NCBI RefSeq assembly: GCF_000335475.2
Contig: NZ_ANAH02000015.1
Location: forward strand, 1 to 64,000
DNA length: 64,000 nt
Reading direction: 5' to 3'
Origin: Cystobacter fuscus DSM 2262
Lineage (GTDB): Bacteria; Myxococcota; Myxococcia; Myxococcales; Myxococcaceae
The notes below the pieces were generated by a model. It ran no database searches, was not told the origin of the DNA, and was given only the letters and a program-made list of their open reading frames with translations. Of the stretch, positions 48,374 to 57,791 are shown one piece after another (position 1 is the first letter of the stretch; each line of letters starts with the position of its first letter). The position numbers were made by a program, and so were the translations under genes.

Positions 48374-50166
48374 ACGTGATTCTCATCACGGCCTGCCCCA
48401 GCGGCGTGGCCACGACCTTCCTGGCGGCGCGGGGGCTCGAGCGCGCCGCGGCCCAGCGTGGCTGGAAGACGTCCGTGGAGATGCACGGCCAGCTCGCGCC
48501 GCTCGTCCCCGTCGACGCGGCCACCCTCCAGGCCGCCCAACTGGTCGTCGTCGCGGCGAGCGCTCCGGTGGACCTCGCGCGCTTCGCGGGCAAGCGCGTC
48601 TTCCAGGCACCCATCTCGGAGGCGCTGCCCGACCCGCGCGCCTTCCTCACCCGCGCCGAGGCCGAGGCCCGGCCGTGGAGCCCCACGGTCCCCGCCAACA
48701 ACGTGCCCCCGATGCCGGCGGCCACCGCGGGCTCGCCGCGCATCGTCGCCGTCACCGCCTGTCCCACGGGCGTGGCCCACACCTTCATGGCGGCCGAGGC
48801 GCTGCTGCAGGCCGGACGGGGACTCGGCTATCCGCTGCGCGTGGAGACCCAGGGCTCGGTGGGGGCGCAGGACGCGCTCACGGCGGAGGAGATCCGCGCG
48901 GCGGACGTGGTCATCCTCGCCTGTGACATCGAGGTGGACCCCTCGCGCTTCGTGGGCAAGCGCGTCTTTCGCACCTCCACGGGCGCCGCGCTCAAGAAGT
49001 CCACGCAGACGATCCGCGAGGCCCTGGACAAGGCCACGGTGCTCGAGGGCGCCCAGGGCGAGCGGGCCGCGGCCCCCGCCGGGAAGAGCGGCCAGCGCGG
49101 ACCCTACCGGCACCTGCTCACGGGCGTGTCGTTCATGCTCCCCATGGTCGTCGCGGGTGGCCTGATCATCGCGCTGTCCTTCGTCTTCGGCATCGAGGCC
49201 TTCAAGGAGAAGGGCACGCTGGCGGCGGCGCTGATGGACATTGGCGGGGGCGCGGCGTTCAAGCTGATGGTGCCGCTGCTCGCGGGCTACATCGCGTACT
49301 CCATCGCGGACCGGCCCGGCATCGCGCCCGGCATGGTGGGCGGCTATCTGGCGAGTACCCTGGGCGCCGGCTTCCTCGGAGGCATCGCCGCGGGCTTCGT
49401 CGCGGGCTATGGGGCCCAGGCCCTGAGCCGCTACGTCAAGCTGCCCGCCAGCATGGAGGCGCTCAAGCCCATCCTCATCATCCCCCTGGTGGCGAGCCTC
49501 GTCACCGGACTGGTGATGATCTACGTCATCGGCACGCCCGTGGCCGCGCTCCTCTCGTCCGTCACCACGTTCCTCAAGACGATGAACACCGGCAACGCGC
49601 TCATCCTGGGGGCGCTGCTGGGCGCGATGATGTGCTTCGACCTGGGCGGCCCCATCAACAAGGCGGCGTATGCCTTTGGCGTGGGCCTCATCTCGGAGAA
49701 CACCTACGGCCCCATGGCCGCCATCATGGCCGCCGGCATGGTGCCGCCCATCGGCATGGGCATCGCGAGCCTGCTCGCCCGCAGCAAGTTCTCCGAGCCG
49801 GAGCGCGACGCGGGCAAGGCGGCGCTGGCGCTGGGCCTGTGCTTCATCTCCGAGGGCGCCATCCCCTTCATGGCCAAGGATCCCTTGCGCGTGATTCCCG
49901 TCAGCGTGCTCGGGGGCGCCATCACCGGAGCCATGTCCATGTTCTTCGGCGTCCAGCTCATGGCGCCCCACGGGGGGCTCTTCGTGCTGCTCATCCCCCA
50001 CGCGGTGAACCACGTGCTCATCTACCTGCTGTCCATCGTCACGGGCTCGCTCGTCATCGGCGTCGGCTACGCGCTGGTGAAGACGGGCAAGGCGGAGCTG
50101 CCCGGAGCCACGAAGGAGTCCTCCCCGGTCGTGGGCAAGAGCGGCGCGGCGGTCGGCTCGAGTTGA
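48370..50166 (+). CDS. fruA: Fructose PTS transporter EIIB'BC
   Basis: 598 residues. An N-terminal B' domain (residues 1-100; Cys9 in ITACPSGVATT), a phosphorylated EIIB domain (Cys131 in VTACPTGVAHTFMAAEALLQ), then the membrane EIIC part (from ~235) with SFMLPMVVAGGLIIALSF, GGPINKAAYAFG and APHGGLFVLL. It imports fructose and releases fructose 1-phosphate. The architecture is the standard FruA one. Last gene of the operon. Confidence 0.96.
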   Translation: MNVILITACPSGVATTFLAARGLERAAAQRGWKTSVEMHGQLAPLVPVDAATLQAAQLVVVAASAPVDLARFAGKRVFQAPISEALPDPRAFLTRAEAEARPWSPTVPANNVPPMPAATAGSPRIVAVTACPTGVAHTFMAAEALLQAGRGLGYPLRVETQGSVGAQDALTAEEIRAADVVILACDIEVDPSRFVGKRVFRTSTGAALKKSTQTIREALDKATVLEGAQGERAAAPAGKSGQRGPYRHLLTGVSFMLPMVVAGGLIIALSFVFGIEAFKEKGTLAAALMDIGGGAAFKLMVPLLAGYIAYSIADRPGIAPGMVGGYLASTLGAGFLGGIAAGFVAGYGAQALSRYVKLPASMEALKPILIIPLVASLVTGLVMIYVIGTPVAALLSSVTTFLKTMNTGNALILGALLGAMMCFDLGGPINKAAYAFGVGLISENTYGPMAAIMAAGMVPPIGMGIASLLARSKFSEPERDAGKAALALGLCFISEGAIPFMAKDPLRVIPVSVLGGAITGAMSMFFGVQLMAPHGGLFVLLIPHAVNHVLIYLLSIVTGSLVIGVGYALVKTGKAELPGATKESSPVVGKSGAAVGSS

Positions 50167-50203
50167 GGCGTCAGACTCGGCTTTCGCTATTTTTGGCTCA
50201 GAG

Positions 50204-50226
50204 AAAGCCGCAGTTCATGCGGCTTT
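50204..50226 (+). terminator. Hairpin after the fructose operon
   Basis: AAAGCCGCA (50204-50212) and TGCGGCTTT (50218-50226) form a perfect 9-bp stem with a 5-base loop, 38 bases after the fruA stop. A further CGGCTTT at 50188-50194 can pair with AAAGCCG instead, so alternative structures are possible. No T-run follows. The interval also marks the change from high-GC to lower-GC DNA of the qat genes. Confidence 0.5.
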
Positions 50227-50311
50227 CGGCTGGATACCTTCGCTGGAACAGAACCTTCGAAAGTCCTATGCTGATGCTGCACACCAAGCACGGGCAAAGA
50301 GGCCCTAAACG

Positions 50312-52324
50312 ATGCTTCTGACCGACAACGAGACCAAGGTTGACCTCCTCAACAACGAGGCGATCGCGGCGACCATCGTCACGCTGCTACGGGACCGCCC
50401 AGACCGCCCGGTGACTATCGGCGTGCACGGGGATTGGGGTGCTGGCAAATCGAGCATTTTGGAGATGATCGAGACCGGGCTTGAAGAGCAAGATGGTGTG
50501 CTTTGCTTGAAGTTCAACGGGTGGCGCTTCCAAGGGTTCGAAGACGCGAAAATTGCGCTTATTGAGGGCATCGTCACTGCCCTCATCGAGAAGCGGCCGA
50601 TGCTGAACAAGGCCGTTGGCGCTGTTAAGGACGTGTTCAAGCGAATCGATTGGCTCAAGCTCGCCAAGAAAGGTGGCGGCCTCGCTTGGACTGCATTCAC
50701 CGGGATTCCCACCCCAGAGCAGATCCAAGCGGTCGTCGCCACCGTTGAGGGGCTGCTCGCTGATCCGATGAAGCTTGCGACCAAGGAGAACGTGGAGTCC
50801 GCGCTGGGGGGCGTGAAGTCTCTCCTTAAGCCTGAGACTGAAACCAAGAATGTGCCCGAGGAGGTTCACGCGTTCCACGAGGCATTCGACAAGCTCCTCA
50901 AAGCAGCTAGCGTCAAGCAACTCGTGGTCCTCATTGATGATCTCGACCGCTGCTTGCCCGACACGGCAATAGAGACGCTCGAAGCTATCCGTCTCTTCGT
51001 CTTCACCGAGAGAACTGCTTTCATCGTCGCTGCTGACGAGGCCATGATTGAGTACGCTGTGCGAAAGCACTTCCCCGATCTGCCCGACACAACAGGTCCG
51101 CGCGATTATGCCCGGAACTATCTCGAAAAGCTCATCCAAGTTCCTTTTCGCATTCCGGCACTGGGCGAGACCGAGACGCGCGTTTATGTTACCTTGCTAC
51201 TTATTGGGGCCGAACTGGGCGAAAACGATGAGGGTTACGAGAAACTCATCATCGCCGCACGCGAAAAGCTAAAGCGTCCATGGGAATCTACGGGGTTGGA
51301 TGCAGCGACGGTCAATGAGGTCCTGGGAGCAAGAGCAGCGCAGGCGCACAATGCACTCACTTTGAGTGATCAAATTGGTCCCATTCTCGCTACCGGCGCG
51401 AAGGGCAACCCTCGACTGATTAAACGCTTCCTCAATACCTTGCTGTTGCGCCAGAGCACGGCAGAAGCCCGGGGATTTGGAAGCGAGGTAAAACTCCCAG
51501 TCTTGGCTAAGCTGATGCTGGCCGAACGATTTCAATCGCGCCTTTTTGACCAGATTGCCAGTGCAGCTGCAGCCCATCCCAAGGGGCGCTGTGAAGATCT
51601 TGCTGCCATTGAGACGATGGTGGAGGACGAGCAGTTGCGGAATGCCACTGCTTCCGCCGAGAAGTCCACCTCCAAGAAGCAATCGGGAGATGGCAACTCC
51701 AAGAAGCCATCGGGAGATGGCAAAGATGGGGTCAAATTTGAGGTAATGGCGAAGCCGACAGCGGAAAGTGCCGTGCTAAGCGAGTGGCTGGCATCGGAGC
51801 CAGTTCGAGCATGGGCCCGTGTCCGTCCTTCACTCGCCGACGTGGATTTGAGGCCCTATCTGTTCGTCACGAAGGACCGAAAGGACTACTTCGGTGCTGC
51901 CTCCGCACTAGGTCATTTGGCGCCTCTTGTCGAGCAACTCCTCGGACCAAAGCTGATGGTCCAAGCTCGCGAGTCCGATCTGAGGCAGATTACCCTGCCA
52001 GAAGCAGCACGGATATTCGAAGCACTGCGGAGTCGAATCATGGGAGACGACTCATTCGATCAGGAACCTCCTGGTGTCGCTGGGCTTACAGTGCTGGTAC
52101 GCACGCATCCAGTGCTTCAGAGTAACCTCCTCGACTTCCTTGAAGCGCTTCCTCGGGAGCGATGTGGGGTTTGGCCGGTCAAGGGCTGGGAGGGCATCAT
52201 CAAGGACGGTGATGCGATTGCGAGGCTCGACAAGTTGCTCGCGGAGTGGTCAGCGATGCCGAAGAACAGCTTCCTCAAGTCGGCTGCTGCGAACGCACTT
52301 CGAGCCCGTCGCGGAGGTCGTTGA
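50312..52324 (+). CDS. qatA: QatA: KAP-family P-loop NTPase of the Qat anti-phage system
   Basis: 670 residues. Walker A is GVHGDWGAGKSS (residues 38-48), and Walker B and the KAP acidic motif read LVVLIDDLDRC (Asp209, Asp210, Asp212). FIVAADEAMIEYAVRKHFP is also typical of KAP NTPases. A Ser/Lys/Gly-rich linker (~450-475) separates a C-terminal region. No membrane segments are seen in the KAP insertion. It opens four tightly overlapping genes (qatA-qatD), which is the known order of this defence system. Several codons ending in A or T mark it as compositionally unlike the fru genes, consistent with transfer. Confidence 0.92.
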   Translation: MLLTDNETKVDLLNNEAIAATIVTLLRDRPDRPVTIGVHGDWGAGKSSILEMIETGLEEQDGVLCLKFNGWRFQGFEDAKIALIEGIVTALIEKRPMLNKAVGAVKDVFKRIDWLKLAKKGGGLAWTAFTGIPTPEQIQAVVATVEGLLADPMKLATKENVESALGGVKSLLKPETETKNVPEEVHAFHEAFDKLLKAASVKQLVVLIDDLDRCLPDTAIETLEAIRLFVFTERTAFIVAADEAMIEYAVRKHFPDLPDTTGPRDYARNYLEKLIQVPFRIPALGETETRVYVTLLLIGAELGENDEGYEKLIIAAREKLKRPWESTGLDAATVNEVLGARAAQAHNALTLSDQIGPILATGAKGNPRLIKRFLNTLLLRQSTAEARGFGSEVKLPVLAKLMLAERFQSRLFDQIASAAAAHPKGRCEDLAAIETMVEDEQLRNATASAEKSTSKKQSGDGNSKKPSGDGKDGVKFEVMAKPTAESAVLSEWLASEPVRAWARVRPSLADVDLRPYLFVTKDRKDYFGAASALGHLAPLVEQLLGPKLMVQARESDLRQITLPEAARIFEALRSRIMGDDSFDQEPPGVAGLTVLVRTHPVLQSNLLDFLEALPRERCGVWPVKGWEGIIKDGDAIARLDKLLAEWSAMPKNSFLKSAAANALRARRGGR

Positions 52325-53238
52325 TGGGGACCTCGAATGCCTATGGTGGCCCCGGTGGCGGCACTCCGCTTGTGCCGACTTGGTTGGAACCCACTGGCGG
52401 GGGAGTTCCGAACGCATCTGACGGTACGCCGCCTTCTGCGATTCCGCCTGCAGCGTCCCTACCTCCTGGAGGGCCACTGGAGCCAGGCACAAGCCCGACA
52501 GTTCCTGCGGCGCCGCCTGCCCTACCGGCCCTTCCGCCCACTCCCACACCTAGCCGCTTCAGCACAGCGCGGAGCAATTTCTCGCGGTTTGCCCGTTCAG
52601 GAGGAAGTGATCGGGCAAGCCTCGGCCGTGCCGTCTCGGGGTATGTCGCGAACGCTTCTGGGGGCGCGCGCCAAGCCGCGCGGCGCATGGGATCCGCGCG
52701 AGCTGCTGGCACACGGCTGCTCGGCTTTCTGTCAGATGCGCAAGCCCGCGGTGCGCGTGAGGCGCTTCGGGCCCTTAATCTCGAAAGTCTCGTAGGCCGT
52801 CCTCTTGAAGACGTTTTCCTCGGACTCACAGATTATGTATGTCCGAGCAGCGGGACCGTAGATGCCGGGATTGCTCGCGACGCATTCATCGAAACCATCG
52901 CCGAGCTTGCCAAGTCCGGCATCACAGACCTTGATGCGCTAACGTCCGAGCAGATGCAGACTGTGTTCGAACTGTACGCGACCCATGCTATTGAAGCTCG
53001 CCTTTGCAACGACATCGGCACGAAGGTAGTCACGTTGCCAAACGATATCCGTGCTGCCAAGCAGGTCCAGGAACAGCTTAAAGACTACATCCGTCGCGGT
53101 GTCAGCGATGCGCTAGCAGCATCTCAAGCAGCCTTTCAGGAGCTAACGCCCGAGCGAGCGCAGAGCTTTGTCGACAGCGTGTACGAGGCTGCATTCGACA
53201 TCCTTCGGACGATGGGTGAAGCGGAGGAGGAGACGTGA
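52324..53238 (+). CDS. qatB: QatB: small partner protein of the Qat system
   Basis: 304 residues, starting at ATG 52324 overlapping the qatA stop as TGATG. The N-terminus MGTSNAYGGPGGGTP and the Pro/Ala/Gly-rich region to residue ~95 look disordered; residues ~110-300 are helical (EQLKDYIRRGVSDALAASQA). QatB has no known enzymatic motif. The Met-Gly start fits a protein whose exposed N-terminal glycine could be modified, as reported for partners of other QueC-like defence enzymes; that is inference for this protein. Confidence 0.88.
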   Translation: MGTSNAYGGPGGGTPLVPTWLEPTGGGVPNASDGTPPSAIPPAASLPPGGPLEPGTSPTVPAAPPALPALPPTPTPSRFSTARSNFSRFARSGGSDRASLGRAVSGYVANASGGARQAARRMGSARAAGTRLLGFLSDAQARGAREALRALNLESLVGRPLEDVFLGLTDYVCPSSGTVDAGIARDAFIETIAELAKSGITDLDALTSEQMQTVFELYATHAIEARLCNDIGTKVVTLPNDIRAAKQVQEQLKDYIRRGVSDALAASQAAFQELTPERAQSFVDSVYEAAFDILRTMGEAEEET

Positions 53239-54605
53239 GACGTCATGTTCTTGTGGGGCGTTTTGGTCCCGACGACAACATCAAGGTTCCGACTGCAACT
53301 GATGAGGTCACAACGCAGCTCGACCTTGCTCCTTCAGGAGAAGATTTCGACTACGGGCTTGGACACGCGCTGGACGACATCAAGTCATTGGGCGTCTACC
53401 CGTCTGAGGTGGGCTTCGACCTTCTCGTCCTTGCCTCACTTGTGCATGCTGCGGACACGCGCATCGCGCGCGCAACTGAGTCCCAGGACTCATGGACGCG
53501 CGAAATCCGACTTGTCGTTCCGGTGAGTGCCCCCGACCGATGGATATCTGTCGAGCCAGTCATCAAACGAATGCTCGACTTCCTCACAGGCGACCGCTGG
53601 ACGCTCGGATTCCGCTCACGGCCCAGCTCTTTTACAGAGACGCTCCCTGTGCGGTCGCCCGAACTCAATGCTCCTTCTTATGACTCCGTGAGTCTATTCT
53701 CGGGAGGACTCGATAGCCTCATCGGTGCCATCGATTTGATTGAGAACGGAAGAAGTCCTCTGTTCATCAGCCACGCGGGCGAGAGCGCAACGAGCGCAGC
53801 TCAGAGTACATGCTTTGACGCCCTGAAGGATCACTATACGGATCGGACTTTTGCGCGTCTGCGTGTGTGGATGAGCTTCCCTGCGGATTTCGTAAAGGGC
53901 GTTGGGACGGAGGATACTACGCGCGGTCGCTCTTTCTTGTTCTTCGCCATTGGAGCCTTTGCTGGGAGCGGACTCAATCGTTCCTTCACTTTGCTGGTTC
54001 CAGAGAACGGGCTCATTGCCCTTAACGTACCTCTCGATGTGCTGCGCCTCGGCTCGCTCAGCACTCGGACAACTCACCCCTTCTACATGGCGAGATGGAA
54101 TGAGCTCCTGTCTGGGCTCGGCATTAACGGGCGAGTTCAAAATCCGTACTGGGACAAAACTAAGGGGGAGATGGCTGAGGGATGCGCGAATGCGGCGCTC
54201 CTCAAGCAGCTTGTGCCCGCCTCGCTCTCTTGCTCCTCACCGAGCAAGGCGCGTTGGCGGCAAGGGCGCAGCGTCGAGCACTGCGGCTATTGCTTGCCTT
54301 GCCTTATCCGACGTGCGGCCCTCGAGCATGCACTCGGGCAGGGTAATGACCCCACGCCATACACAGTGCCTGACCTCAAAAAAAGACCGTTGAACACGAC
54401 ACAGGCGGAAGGCCAGCAAGTGCGCTCTTTCCAACTGGCAATTGACAGGCTGCGGAAGAAACCAGACTTGGCGAAGCTTCTCATTCACAAGCCTGGCCCG
54501 CTCTCAGATGAAACGTCGCACCTTCTCGCACTCGCGGACGTTTATCTCCGTGGTATGGAAGAGGTGGGTCGTTTGATTGCCGGTGTGAAGACGCGACCAC
54601 ACTAA
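53235..54605 (+). CDS. qatC: QatC: QueC-like ATPase of the Qat system
   Basis: 456 residues from GTG 53235, overlapping the qatB stop as GTGA. The ATP-pyrophosphatase P-loop SGGLDS is at residues 156-161 (SVSLFSGGLDSLIGAIDLIE) and the zinc-site cysteines are Cys333, Cys350, Cys353 and Cys356 in HCGYCLPCLIRR. QueC makes preQ0 in queuosine synthesis. QatC is a defence-associated relative longer than QueC, with extra N- and C-terminal parts. The motifs are intact, so it is expected to be active. Confidence 0.93.
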   Translation: MRRHVLVGRFGPDDNIKVPTATDEVTTQLDLAPSGEDFDYGLGHALDDIKSLGVYPSEVGFDLLVLASLVHAADTRIARATESQDSWTREIRLVVPVSAPDRWISVEPVIKRMLDFLTGDRWTLGFRSRPSSFTETLPVRSPELNAPSYDSVSLFSGGLDSLIGAIDLIENGRSPLFISHAGESATSAAQSTCFDALKDHYTDRTFARLRVWMSFPADFVKGVGTEDTTRGRSFLFFAIGAFAGSGLNRSFTLLVPENGLIALNVPLDVLRLGSLSTRTTHPFYMARWNELLSGLGINGRVQNPYWDKTKGEMAEGCANAALLKQLVPASLSCSSPSKARWRQGRSVEHCGYCLPCLIRRAALEHALGQGNDPTPYTVPDLKKRPLNTTQAEGQQVRSFQLAIDRLRKKPDLAKLLIHKPGPLSDETSHLLALADVYLRGMEEVGRLIAGVKTRPH

Positions 54606-55378
54606 TGCTCATGATTAACGGACTCGTTGACTTTCACTGTCATCTCGACCTCTACCCGGATCATGTTGCGGCGGTTGCGGAGTGCGAGCGTGAGGGCATT
54701 TTCGCATTGACCGTGACTACCACACCAAAGGCATGGCCGCGCAACCAGACGCTGGTCTCTGGCACACGTCGCGTGCGTGCCGCGCTTGGGCTCCATCCTC
54801 AGTTGGTGGCAGAGCGCGCAAGCGAGATTGCATTGTGGGAGGAGTACTTGCCGCAAGCACGGTATGTCGGAGAGGTCGGCCTCGACGCGGGGCCGCGCTT
54901 CTACAAATCCCTGGATCTGCAAAAGCAAGTGTTTGAACGGGTGTTGAGAGCCTGCGCCCGTCAAGGGGGAAAGGTCCTTACTGTACACAGTTCACGTGCC
55001 GCGACAGCAGTGCTGGATATGGTAGAGGCGCACTTACCGCCACCGTCTGGACGTGTGGTGCTGCATTGGTTCACAGGCAGCCAAGCAGAGGCCCGTCGCG
55101 CACTCGACCTGGGTTGCTACTTCTCAGTAAACACCGAAATGCTCCGCAACGAGCGTCACCGAGCCTTGGTCGCTTTGCTTCCACTTCAGCGGCTACTAAC
55201 TGAGACTGACGGGCCATTCACGAAGCATGAGGGACGCCCTGTGCATCCGCGCGACACTGTGTCTACCGTCCAGACTCTGGCCCAACTGCGGGGCATGAGC
55301 GTTGACGAGGTCAGTGCGGCGATTCGAAGCAATCTTCGTACACTCGTGTCCGGTGAAGATGGGGGCAACGGAGCGTGA
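54605..55378 (+). CDS. qatD: QatD: TatD-like nuclease of the Qat system
   Basis: 257 residues from ATG 54605, overlapping the qatC stop as TAATG. TatD-type metal ligands: His11 and His13 in VDFHCHLDLY, Glu90 in VGEVGLD, His128 in TVHSSR, His154 in LHWFTGS and Asp202 in LTETDGPF. TatD proteins are metal-dependent DNases. It closes the operon; the 92-bp inverted-repeat element begins two bases after the stop codon. Confidence 0.93.
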   Translation: MLMINGLVDFHCHLDLYPDHVAAVAECEREGIFALTVTTTPKAWPRNQTLVSGTRRVRAALGLHPQLVAERASEIALWEEYLPQARYVGEVGLDAGPRFYKSLDLQKQVFERVLRACARQGGKVLTVHSSRAATAVLDMVEAHLPPPSGRVVLHWFTGSQAEARRALDLGCYFSVNTEMLRNERHRALVALLPLQRLLTETDGPFTKHEGRPVHPRDTVSTVQTLAQLRGMSVDEVSAAIRSNLRTLVSGEDGGNGA

Positions 55379-55380
55379 GG

Positions 55381-55472
55381 CTAGTACTACTTGGTCACTT
55401 CCCGAGGGCGACCACGATTCTCCGAGGGGAAAGCCTCCTCGGAGAAGGATCGAAGTGACCTCGTAGTACTAG
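55381..55472. mobile_element. 92-bp element with terminal inverted repeats, copy 1
   Basis: The left end CTAGTACTACTTGGTCACTT (55381-55400) and the right end (55452-55472, beginning GAAGTGACC and ending GTAGTACTAG) are inverted repeats matching at 19 of 21 positions. Inside, CTCCGAGG and CCTCGGAG (55420-55444) form a further hairpin. No transposase gene is present, which fits a MITE-like non-autonomous element. It lies two bases after qatD and ends three bases before the stop codon of the kelch gene, so it may also end both transcripts. Copy 2 is at 58233-58324. Confidence 0.75.
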
Positions 55473-55475
55473 GAT

Positions 55476-57791
55476 TCAGGGCGTGTACAGCTCCGCCGTC
55501 CTGATAGTGCCGTCAGGACCCCATCCACCAGTGATGAGCACTTTGCCGTTGGGCAGTAGTGTCGCTGTGTGCTCGTCACGGGGGTAGGCCATGGAACCGG
55601 CAGGGATCCATGTGTCCGAGGCCGGATCGTATATTTCTGCCTTCGCGAGTTCGCCGCCAACGCCGTCTCCTCCCGCGACGAGCACTTTTCCGTTGGGCAA
55701 CAGCGTTGCCGTGTGAGCGAAGCGTGTTGTGCTCATTGGGCTAGTAGCACTCCAGGTGCCCAAAATTGGGTCGTACACCTCCGCCGTAGTGATCCATCCA
55801 CTGCCCGCCCCCACGACAAGCACCTTGCCATTGGGCAGCAGCGTCGCCGAGAAGAAACTGCGCGGTGAGATCATCGAGCTTGTAGCAGTCCAAGTATCGG
55901 AGGCCGGGTCATACACCTCCGCCGTCGCGACGGAACGTTCAGGAGCGGGGGTGATCCCGCCTATGATGAGCACCTTACCGTTAGGCAACAGCGTTGCTGT
56001 GTGACTGTAGCGCGGCGAGATCATCGAGCTTGTAGCACTCCAAGTGCCCGATGCTGGGTCATACACCTCTGCTGTAGAGATACCCCACGCCCAATCTGAG
56101 TCCTCCCTTCCCCCCGCGCCTCCCACAACAAGCACCTTGCCATTGGGAAGCAGCGTCGCTGAATGGTACCGACGATGAGAAATCATTGGGCCAGTGAGGC
56201 TCCAAGTACCCAAAGCCGGATCGTAGACTTCTGCGATGCGGCCGCTCCCAATCCGACCTCCTGCGACGAGTACTTTGCCATCAGGCAGCAACGTCGCTGT
56301 ATGGAGGTCATTGCGAGGTGTTGCCATCGAACCAGTCGCACTCCAGGTTCCCGATGCTGGGTCATAAATCTCCGCCATGGGGGCACTGTCTGTTCCCTCT
56401 GACTCAACGAGTACCTTGCCGTTGAGAAGCAGTGTTGCCGTGTGACGATAACGGCGATTTGCCATGGAGCCCGTGATGCTCCAGGTACCTGAGGGACAGG
56501 TCGGCATCCCCGCGACTGAAAAGCTTTTAGTTGTTGTGAGGTTGAAGGCGTTGGTGACAGTGGCGGTGATGGTAGGGGATACTCCTGCGCTGACACAGGA
56601 GAGGGCTGTCCAAGTGATGCGACTGTTGGAGGCGGTATTGGCTGGTGGGCCCAGCGAACCCGTATTGGTGGACCAAGAGAAAGTGAGCGCGGAGTTCTCC
56701 GGGTCACTGGCCGTCACCTCATAGGTAAGTACTTGGCCAGGAGTAGCCGTATCCGATGAGCTGTATGATCGAACGATAACGGGAGCGAAATGGTTGATGG
56801 GGGGCGTGTTACTGATGCACAAAGAAACGGTGCCGGAGGTCTGCCCCCCGCGCCCATCCGAAACAGTGACAGTCAACTGGCAGTTGTTGCAGACTCCAGC
56901 GGGCAATTCCGAGGGAGTGAACTCTGCCGAGCTAGAAGAGGTATTTACCCAGGAGCCAGCGCAGGTGGCGCTCCAGGCGTAGGAGAGGCCATCACCGTCT
57001 GGATCGGAGGCTGAAACGGAAAGGGCTGTCGTCCTACCTGGGGCGAGTTGTGTGGGCGTGGCACTCATGACTGACACGGTGGGGACGCTGTTGAAGGAGA
57101 TGTTGATCTGCGCATCTCCTTGTCCTCCGCTCTGGGTGACGTTGACGGCCAGGGAGAGGTTGGAAGCCATACCTCCTGAGTCCGTCACGGTGAACGTGAG
57201 CGTTTGAATTCCTGTGGTGGCAGGCGCTGTCCATGAGGTGGACAAGGCGGTGGGCGCGGAGAAAGTACCGGCCGTAGCGTTCCACGCATAGGTGAGGGTA
57301 TTGTCTGGGTTGGGATCATAGGCGGTGGCCACCAGGGAGATAGAACCGCCTGGGGCCACAGTAGTGGAAGATGCCACCAGTGAGCCGATCAGGGGCGCCT
57401 CGTTTTGGAATGGAGGAGGTGGGTTGACCTGCTGGAGGGTGATGGCGACGAGGGTACGCTGTCCTGAGGTGATGGTAATGCCGGAGGCATAGCCTTCAAA
57501 GAGAAGGGCGCCCAGGGTGTTGAATGCTTGAGCATGGAAGGAGCGGTTGGAGCCAGCGGGGATGTTGCCGATGGTGCCGCCCCACACACCGTTGGTGAGA
57601 GCGAGGTCTACGGAAACGGAAGGGATGTCCGCAGAGCTAGATGTGACAGAAACGCGAGAAATGTTGGTGGCAAGTTCCTGACGCATGGACACGGCAAACT
57701 GGACCGAGCCGGTTTCAGAGGAAGACGGAGAGCAACTCGCGAGTAGCGTCGTAGCCAGCGAAAGTAACAGGTAGATGGTACGCATCGGCAT
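55476..57791 (-). CDS. Kelch-repeat lipoprotein with PKD/Ig-like domains
   Basis: 771 residues. A lipoprotein signal (LLLSLATTLLASC, then SPSSSE), Ig-like/PKD segments (LIGSLVASSTTVAPGGSISL, AYDPNPDNTLTYAWNA; ASDPDGDGLSYAWSA; ASDPENSALTFSWST) over residues ~130-425, then seven kelch-type repeats (434-771) each with TWSxTxxM..R..HTATLLPNGKVLVxGG...AEVYDPAS. The repeats form a propeller predicted to be on the cell surface. The gene lies between two copies of the inverted-repeat element and is less GC-rich than core genes. ATG 57785 is an alternative start. Confidence 0.83.
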   Translation of the reverse strand: MPMRTIYLLLSLATTLLASCSPSSSETGSVQFAVSMRQELATNISRVSVTSSSADIPSVSVDLALTNGVWGGTIGNIPAGSNRSFHAQAFNTLGALLFEGYASGITITSGQRTLVAITLQQVNPPPPFQNEAPLIGSLVASSTTVAPGGSISLVATAYDPNPDNTLTYAWNATAGTFSAPTALSTSWTAPATTGIQTLTFTVTDSGGMASNLSLAVNVTQSGGQGDAQINISFNSVPTVSVMSATPTQLAPGRTTALSVSASDPDGDGLSYAWSATCAGSWVNTSSSSAEFTPSELPAGVCNNCQLTVTVSDGRGGQTSGTVSLCISNTPPINHFAPVIVRSYSSSDTATPGQVLTYEVTASDPENSALTFSWSTNTGSLGPPANTASNSRITWTALSCVSAGVSPTITATVTNAFNLTTTKSFSVAGMPTCPSGTWSITGSMANRRYRHTATLLLNGKVLVESEGTDSAPMAEIYDPASGTWSATGSMATPRNDLHTATLLPDGKVLVAGGRIGSGRIAEVYDPALGTWSLTGPMISHRRYHSATLLPNGKVLVVGGAGGREDSDWAWGISTAEVYDPASGTWSATSSMISPRYSHTATLLPNGKVLIIGGITPAPERSVATAEVYDPASDTWTATSSMISPRSFFSATLLPNGKVLVVGAGSGWITTAEVYDPILGTWSATSPMSTTRFAHTATLLPNGKVLVAGGDGVGGELAKAEIYDPASDTWIPAGSMAYPRDEHTATLLPNGKVLITGGWGPDGTIRTAELYTP

